From the NCBI RefSeq assembly GCF_026914265.1, contig NC_069130.1:15216366-15280365 (forward strand): a stretch of DNA of 64,000 nucleotides. Direction: 5' to 3'. The stretch comes from Mya arenaria. Lineage: Eukaryota; Mollusca; Bivalvia; Myida; Myidae. The notes beneath the pieces were generated by a model. The model searched no databases and had not been told where the DNA came from. It saw only the letters and a list, made by a program, of their open reading frames with translations. The position numbers and the translations under genes are program-made. Shown here piece by piece: positions 1 through 9,500 of this stretch (position 1 is the first letter of the stretch; each line of letters opens with the position of its first letter).

Positions 1-320
1 ATTGTTGAGAATGGTCTTTTTTATATTTATGTTCAAAAATTGATGTTGAAGCATTTTTCTTAAAGCGTTAGTAACGCTTTTAGCCATAAATATTAAATTT
101 CGAACGGAAATATATTAATAACAAATTTCGTTAAACGTTCTGTTTCTTTACCGATGAGTAAATGCGATTAGTAAAATGTTAAGAGCTTATGGTATTTACA
201 AACATCCGCACTCCTTGGTTATCAAAAATTGACCTCTAGAATTAAGCACGCGTTATAACCGGGGTATTGGACATATTATTTTTTTTCTTTTTCATAAGAA
301 CAGACAAAATAAATACAGCT
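1..320. repeat. Partial TTAA foldback element core plus unannotated intron sequence
   Basis: The stretch around 30-125 resembles the inner core of the foldback family seen complete at 2085-2449: a central palindrome (AAGCGTTAGTAACGCTT, about 63-79), then a 'gccataaa...ttcgaacgga' block. The outer terminal repeats are not visible, so this is a truncated copy. The first 15 bases resemble the 'attgttgagaacggt' part of the 72-bp minisatellite that starts at 345, so the element may have inserted into that minisatellite. By position this is an intron of the ABC transporter. No coding exon was recognised. Confidence 0.4.
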
Positions 321-344
321 TCACATACAATATAAGTGTTCATA

Positions 345-610
345 CATCTTCCCAAGCTCGATACATTGTTGAGAAGGGTGTTCCCGTAGTATATCTAAGC
401 GTTCACTATCATGATACATCTTCCCCAGCTCAAGACATTGTTGGGAACGGTGTTCCCGTAGTATATCTAAGCGTGCATTATCATGATACATCTTCCCCAG
501 CTCAAGACATTGTTGGGAACGGTGTTCCCGTAATATATCTAAGCGTTCACTATCATGATACATCTTCCCCAGCTCAAGACATTGTTGAGAACGGTGTTCC
601 CAGGAAGCGC
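345..610. repeat. 72-bp minisatellite, about four copies, abutting an ABC transporter exon
   Basis: Four units start near 345, 417, 489 and 561, each with 'catcttccccagctcaag' followed by 'gttcccgtagtatatctaag'. The unit is a multiple of 3 and free of stops in some frames on both strands, which produces spurious open frames of 85-97 codons. The last unit changes from 'gttcccgtag' to 'gttcccag', and this AG is the best acceptor for the transporter linker exon starting at 604. Confidence 0.85.
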
Positions 611-2515
611 ACACTGTCGGGAGGAGATGGTAAGGTGAAGAAGCAGGTTTCCCGCCAAATCTCCAAACAACTCTCGAAGGTCAAGGAGGAGAAGGAGAAG
701 GAAGAAGTTGAACAGGTACGTCATCAATGATGACATAATGACGTCATCAACTAAAGTAACTTTTTATTTAGTCTCATCTTTAATCTGCAATAATATACTT
801 ACCACAGAATGTATACTTATTACTGATAAATAAACCAATTTCATTACAAAAATACACGACAAAATCATGTTTTCGATTCAAATGCAACTTTTCACAGCTT
901 CATTAGAAGCTTCATGTTCTTAATTTATAACTTCTCTTTCTTTCTTTTGTGCATACTTTTTGGGGTGATACAGTCTTTTTAAAAGACAATGTAATACAAA
1001 TAATTATATAATACCTGTCTTTCATTCATGTCCAATTATTAACACATCCGCTGATTATTTCTCAGGAGACGGCGCCGAAGTCCGGTTTCTGCTCGATGTT
1101 ACGTGAAAACCGGAAGGAGTGGCCGCTCATCGTCCTTGGATGCATTGCCGCCGCAGTCAACGGCGCCACTATGCCCGTGTTCGCCGTATTCTTTAGTGAG
1201 ATGATTAAGGTTTGAATGTTGACTGTTGTTAGCATTACTCTTATATGTTTAATTGAGATGGTCAATATATACTTTTGTATTTATTATTTTATATACCTAA
1301 TTTATACGTCCAATGGTACAATCGAATTTTCAACACTTGACCGTACAATATATTTCTGTATCGGGACGCTAGCGCGTAAAAAACATCCTGTATTTTTCCG
1401 TATTGTACCATTTACGGGTCCCATATTAAACCTATGATAAAGGCCCAAACACGTGAAAAGCTTCCGAATGAAGATTCAAAACATCACTTTTTGTCAAAAT
1501 GTTTCAAGGATACAAGAGTTCGATGTTGAATAAGTTACAGTCGAAACCCGTTGGCTCGAACTCGCTTGGTGCGATTTTCTCGTTGGCTCGAACTGGATGT
1601 AAATGTCCGATTTCCTAATACTAAAGGTATTCCCTCTTGGTTCGAACTCCTCGAGGCTCGAGGTATTTTTGATGGTCCCTGGGACCTCGAGCCAGCGGGG
1701 TTCGACTGTAAATAATATCTATGTTAGTCACATTGAATGTTTAATAAGTTATGCAATCTATGTTCATTCAGGTGTTCATTAACAGAGGCGAAAACGGTCT
1801 TTTCTGGAGTATGATGTTTCTAGTCCTCGGTGGAACACAGTTTCTGACCCTCACAATACAGGTAGGTACCCTTTTATTAAATACTTTATTATCTTTAAAG
1901 GCGGAGCTATTTTATGAATAAAATCGTTTATGGATTGTTCTGTTTAATAATGTATATTTTTGCTACATTATTTTCAATTGGTGAATTTCGGCTATTTTTT
2001 GCTAAAACCTCATTAAAAGTAGTAAATGATCACGAATGTGAAATTCTATTTATTTTATCAATACCAATTCGAGTATTAATTGCGTTAAAGCTGCACTCTC
2101 ACAGATATACCGTTTTTACTTTTTTTATTTTATTTTTTGTCTTGGAAAGAGCAAATGTTTGCGTTAATATCTGCAAACCAATAAAAAAAGATTGCTGACA
2201 AAAGATCCGATCGCAGATTTTCATATTTCCGTTCGGATATTAATGTTTTATGGCTTAAACCGTTACTAACGGTTTAAGAAAAGTGCATAAAACATCCATT
2301 TTTGAACTTAAATATAAAAAATCTGCGATCAATTTTTTTTTCAGCAGTTTTATATAACTGGTTTCCATACATTTTCGCAAAAAAGGCTCGTTCCAAGACA
2401 AAACAAATAAAGTTGTCAAAACGTTCAATCTGTGAGAGTGCAGCTTTAAATACATAAAATGTTGCTATATTGCGCGCACATGTTAACGTCAAAATTTATT
2501 GCACTAGTTATATTA

Positions 2516-2590
<75 letters not shown>

Positions 2591-3441
2591 TTAAATTTCT
2601 TTTTTATTAATGACGCCTTATGATACTGGCAACGTCATTTATGATATTAAATCATAACTGAAATGATAACTATACTGAAACCCATATAAATCTATCTCAT
2701 TCAGACGGTGAGTTTCGGCTACTCCGGTGAGACCCTTACGAAGCGTTTACGTCTGAAGACGTTTAATGCCTTCCTGCGTCAAGACGTCGCCTACTTTGAC
2801 GACGCGAAACATTCCACTGGGGCTCTCACCACGCGGCTTGCAACTGACGCCTCCCTTGTGAAAAATGTGAGTTAAAATAGAACAACACGAACTATTCGTA
2901 GTCACACATATTTGATCCGTTGACATTACCATGAACCGTCTTAATCGGGGCTGTCTCTATATGACATGCCACTGACATCGTATTGGTAAGAGAGTAAGTG
3001 AATTTAATAAAAAAAGTATCTAATCACACACAATCCCTGCGTTGAGAAGTCACAAACAACGACGACCCTTACCACGCCACCGGGGCTCTTAACATGCGAC
3101 TTGCAAAGGACGCAACCCTCGGTAAAAATGAATTACACCACGGAACCGCAGGACTTGCTGCCCCATCCCCACCAATCCCCGCCCCCAGAAGATGAGTTCT
3201 GCTCTTCGGTAGTACTTAAACACTTTCGTAACTTTGCGTTCATACGTTTTATGACAGTCTCTGTGTCCCTTTAGGCAACAGGTATCCGAATAGCCACAGT
3301 GCTACAGTCTCTTGTGGGTATGGTGGCGGCTCTTACCATCTCTTTCATCTACGGCTGGCAGCTTGCCCTAGTGGTGCTCGGAGGGGTTCCGCTTATGGTT
3401 GCAGCAGGTAACACATCTTTTATGTTTTTTTCTTATACGGC

Positions 3442-3528
<87 letters not shown>

Positions 3529-6500
3529 AAAAACAACATCAATAACAACAAGAACACTAAAAACAACAACAACTTTTAATGCATTTAAGGCAATTATGCC
3601 TATAGCATACACATAGTTAATGAGCAAACAGGTAAAGTTTGCAAACACACAATAATAAAATGGTTACACAAGATGAATGATTGTCGAATAGGATTAGTGC
3701 AACAAAAGGTAAATCTAAGATGTTTAAATAACAACATTTTGGGATTAACAATTTGCTAGAAACAAAATTGAAACAATTAAATTGAAAATTAATATCATAT
3801 TTGTCCAACTCTGTTATCTTGATGTTCCGGTTATGTCGAATTATAAAGATATGTTTTGTAGTTCGGTTATGTCGAATGCTCGTTATCTTAAAGTTTTTTC
3901 CAAGATACCACAAGATACGGCTTCGACATAGCAAATATTGACTGTATAAAAATTGGGATTTTCATTATAATGAGGAATTATTTTATTAAAATAAGGATTA
4001 TTATTAACTATTTCTGGTTCCAGGCGCTATCCAGTTAAAGACCGTTATGGGTACACAGAAAAAAGACAACGTGGATCTAGAACTGGCAGGAAAGGTACGC
4101 AACTCTTTTGGAATTTCATTGCAACAATTGATATGACGTGGGTTGTCCTTCCGACAATCTTCCTCGGACAATCAACCTTAGATAATTAGTATCAGACAAT
4201 CAACCTCGGACAATCAACCTAGGCGATGCCATTCGTCACGTGCGTCATGTTAATTGTGTTATGATTAACTATTGCATTATACACATTTTTGTTGTATTTG
4301 CAGACGGCTTCCGAATCTATTGAAAATGTCCGCACTGTGCAAGCCTTAAGCAGAGAGCCAGAGTTCTACACTAAATATACCAGTTACCTCGAGACACCAT
4401 ACAGGTAGGATCTGTACACTTGCCATAATTATATCTTGTGTATGTTTGTGTCGATCCTTCCGTAGATTGCTTATATCATAAGGATATATACCTTTTCAGG
4501 GTTTATCCTTCCATTTTTTAAATACTGATCGGGACCCAGGGACAGTTTCACGAATTATCTAAGACAACTAATATTTCCCTGTCGAATATAACATCCTGGA
4601 AAAAAACAGTACTAACAACTCTATTAGTTTTTAACGACGAACAGTTGATTATTGATCCAGTGTGTCTGATGTTAATGACTATCAGTTGAATATTGATCTT
4701 CTGTGTCTGTTGTTAATGACTATCAGTTGCATATATTGATCTACTGTGTCTGTTGTTAATGACTATCAGTTGAATATTGATCTACTGTGTCTGTTGTTGA
4801 CGACTATCAGTTGCATATATTGATCTACTGTGTCTGTTGTTGACGACTATCAGTTGCATATATTGATCTACTGTGTCTGTTGTTGACGACTATCAGTTGA
4901 ACATTGATCCACTGCGTCTGTTGATGACGACTATCAGTTGAACACTGATCCACTGCGTCTGTTGTTAACGACTATCAGTTGAACACTGATCCACTGCGTC
5001 TGTTGTTAACGACTATCAGTTGAACACTGATCCACTGCGTATGTTGTTAACGACTATCAGTTGAACACTGATCCACTGCGTCTGTTGTTAACGACTATCA
5101 GTTGAACACTGATCCACTGCGTCTGTTGTTAACGACTATCAGTTGAACACTGATCCACTGCGTCTGTTGATAACGACTATCAGTTGAACACTGATCCACT
5201 GCGTCTGTTGATAACGACTATCAGTTGAACACTGATCCACTGCGTCTGTTGATAACGACTATCAGTTGAACACTGATCCACTGCGTCTGTTGTTTACGAC
5301 TATCAGTTGAACACTGATCCACTGCGTCTGTTGTTTACGACTATCAGTTGAACACTGATCCACTGCGTCTGTTGTTTACGACTATCAGTTGAACACTGAT
5401 CCACTGCGTCTGTTGTTTACGACTATCAGTTGAACACTGATCCACTGCGTCTGTTGTTTACGACTATCAGTTGAACACTGATCCACTGCGTCTGTTGTTT
5501 ACGACTATCAGTTGAACACTGATCCACTGCGTCTGTTGTTTACGACTATCAGTTGAACACTGATCCACTGCGTCTGTTGTTTACGACTATCAGTTGAACA
5601 CTGGTCCACTGCGTCTGTTGTTAACGACTATCAGTTGAACACTGATCCACTGCGTCTGTTGTTTACGACTATCAGTTGAACACTGGTCCACTGCGTCTGT
5701 TGATAACGACTATCAGTTGAACACTGGTCCACTGCGTCTGTTGACAACGACTATCAGTTGAATATTGGTCCACTGCGTCTGTTGATAACGACTATCAGTT
5801 GAACACTGGTCCACTGCGTCTGTTGATAACGACTATCAGTTGAACACTGGTCCACTGCGTCTGTTGATAACGACTATCTGTTGAATATTGGTCCACTGCG
5901 TCTGTTGATAACGACTATCTGTTGAATATTGGTCCACTGCGTCTGTTGATAACGACTATCAGTTGAATATTGATCCACTGTCTCTGTTGCTAACGACCAC
6001 CAGTTAAAAATTGATACACTGTGTCTGTTGTTAAATGTTACCTGTTAAATATAGAGTGAATGTGTCCGTTTTTAACTATGATATGTTGAAAATAGATCTC
6101 CTGTGTCTGTTGTTAATGATGATCTGTTGCATATTGATCCAATGTATCTTTTATTGGCAAGTATCATTTGAATATTGATTCACTGCAAATTTGACGTTTC
6201 AGGACCAAACTTCGTATGACGCAACTGCAGGCATTTGGGTTCGGGTTTTCTTCGGGTATTGTGTTCTTCCTGTATGCTGGTTGCTTCCGGTTTGGGGCCT
6301 ACATGGTCACCCTTGGCCAGATGCAGCCCGATGATGTATTCAAGTAAGTACAAATCAGGGATGGATCCATGATTTGACGTAAGAGGTGGCATATCTTATG
6401 GGCTCAACCTTTCGACTTGCGCCCCTCCCTCAGAAGCAGGGGGGGATACTCCACCAAAACAGTTTTAATAATTTCTAGTCCGAAATGGTGTGCTAGGGGC

Positions 6501-9500
6501 GTATTTTATTACTTATTGTCTCCTATATTGAAATAAAAAGTGAACTTAGTCGATTTCAGGGGGCGTGCGCTGGGTGCACCCCACCACCTATGATCTTCTA
6601 GTGCAAATGACGTTAGTTTAAAAGAATGAAAAAATACGCATTTAGAGGTTTATAATTTGATAAAGCTGCAAGCATATGTAAATGTAAACCGTTTCGCGCA
6701 TACTGATGAATATAAAGGGAGTGAAAAGTGATTTTTGAAATGTCGCATTATTTCAGGGTTTTCTTTGCGATCGCGTTCACCGGCCTTGTCCTTGGACAGG
6801 TAAGCTCCTTCCTGCCGGACTACTCCAAGGCGGCGACTGCCGGTGGGATGATATTCAAGATTCTCGACACAATCCCAGCCATAGACGTGTCGTCGGAAAG
6901 GGGCCAGTACCTGGTAGGTTTAGCTATGGACGGTTACAAGATTTGGCGTTATAGGGGCGACTCACTTTTGGGAAGCAGGGCGTGCGCCCTCTATCACACA
7001 CATTTAAACAGTTATGATCTTAATGTGATATGGCGTGTTTTCTCCCCAAATACATTTTGGCTATTTAATATGAAATGGTGTATTCTTGTTTAATTGATAA
7101 TATTTTGTATACTTAACTGATCCGAGAAGTTAACTAAGACAACAAAAACACTGGGGACGGGGGACGGGGAGGGTGCGGCGGCACCGGGTGTTCCCCGAAC
7201 TAATCACACCTGGATCAGCTAGTGTTAGGCTTTAGAAATTCAGTACATATTCATAGGTCGACATTTACTTATGAGCACCTTTTTAAAGTGAAGCAGACGA
7301 GAGGGAATGAATAACACTAAAGGGAGTTAATTCGATTATACGAGTTATTTTTATTACACATCCCTTAAAGTTAATTGATGTAAATAAACCAGAACTAAAC
7401 CCTTTGTAATGTTTTAACATTTCATATATATTTAGATCGTTGCTTGTTCTTCAAATATTATGATAATTTTTTTAATTAGCTCCGAAGTACCCCACCCGAC
7501 GTTCATAATCAGCTGAATGATGTTAATAATTCACCAAGAGCGTATCAGGGACAGCGACTCTTGGCCGCTCATTAAAAACACCAGACCCCAATTTCTCGAA
7601 ATTTCTTAAGTCCCGTATAACAGGATGGAGCTAAGCTTACTATTTTTGTCAATAATTTGCGTTATATTCACTTCTTTGATTATTTTTTATACCTTACAGC
7701 TTTCTATACAATCCAATCGAAACATTTTAAGTGAACTATGACAAACTTACTTAAGTCCTAATTTTCTACTTCAGTCCGATACATCAGGGAACGTCGAATT
7801 CAGGGGCATCCAATTCCGGTACCCCACGCGACCGGATGTTGAGGTCCTTAAAGGGATCAACATAAGTGTTAAAGCAGGTCAGACTGTGGCCCTTGTTGGA
7901 CCGAGCGGATGTGGGAAGTCCACCGTTGTCTCCCTTCTACAGAGATACTACGACCCACAGCAGGGCTCTATAGTGAGTTGTCTTTTCAATCGGAACTTCT
8001 CGGCCATTTTCCATTGGAAATAACCTCGGATGTATGTCGGTACTTCAATAGAAGTACAAAAATAGTTCGTTAAATTAATAAAATATATTTTTTAAATGTA
8101 TTGTTTTTAAGTGTAATTTTGTATTTAATACTTTATTCAAATTGAATCCCTAGGAAAAGTAGTATTGCATACATAATTAATAATCCTAAAAGTAAAGGTC
8201 TATTGTTTTATCGCTCAATCAAAATTCCTTCGCGATCTATTGAAGTAAAGAATTCTTACACTGTAAATCGTTCATATACATCCGCGGTTATTTTCGATGG
8301 AAAATCGCCGAGGAGTTCCGATTGCTGTCTAAACGTGTGCAGTTCTTCACAGGGTAAATAACACCAATTCGGCAGCGACTAGACAGTGTAAAATGCCGTT
8401 TTGTTTATACATGACAGTGAATCAAAGCATTGTTTTACCATCTTAGACCATTAGCTACTTTTAATCTTTATAGTGATTGAGTATATTATTTTATTTATTT
8501 AAAAAAAAAACAACATTGCTGAACGTTCAACCAATTGTATTTTTCTCGACAGAACGTAGTTCGTTTTCTAATATTATTCAATGTATAGTACACAAGTGGA
8601 ACTTTATTCTCATATACAGTATGGTGCTAGGGGTCGTGAAACACTAGAAAATTAATTCGTGGTCTGGGACCTACTGCGTATCAGTTTCACAGGCGGACTT
8701 ATAGGAATGTGAAACCGGAGTTATCCAGTGATCGGCAATAACTGAAATGCGCGAATATGATTCGATCACTTAACTTGAACCACCAAAAGGGTTAAAACAC
8801 AGTCATTGAAATGTTGCTTTAATGACCCTAATTGTTTATTTGACAAGCGTTATTTTTCTGACAGAAGAGATAAAAAACAACAAATTGAATAATAGTCAAT
8901 ATAAAATAATAAAAGTTTTGGTAGATGAGTGAGGATTATATTGATTATGGGGCTGATTCTTTCGCTTTAAATGATAAAAAGTATTAAAAACAATTGAATT
9001 GGCCATTAAAGTAACAAAATGTTTCAATAACAAATATCACTTTACAGGAAGTAGACGGAACAAACATCAAAGACGTAAATATCAAGCGTCTACGATTCCT
9101 GATCAGTGTTGTAAGCCAGGAACCAATCCTGTTTGACTGCAGCATTCGAGAAAACATTCTATACGGGCTGGATGTGGCTTCATATGGAATGGATGACGTC
9201 ATTTCCGCCGCACGGTCTGCAAATATCCATGAATATATCGCATCATTGCCAGAGGTATTTTTATTGTTAATAAGTTGTACTTTCTAATGATGTAAGATGT
9301 GTTGATACCTATTTTTGGTGTGTTCCGCCCAAAACAATGGTTTTAAAGGCCTAGTTTAAGGAATGTTTGGCATTATAATCCCCTGCTGTGCTTCTTCTGC
9401 TAATTGCACTGGTGTCACAGCAGGATCCAATTTCCTGTATATTGGTTTATTGGCTTAGGGCCATTTAGGGTCCAATATTATAATGAAACCTCCAAAACTG

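Noticed and set aside
739-746. TGACGTCA (CRE) in a transporter intron, with further ones elsewhere in the window
   Set aside because: Isolated 8-mers without conservation or promoter context are expected by chance in 64 kb.
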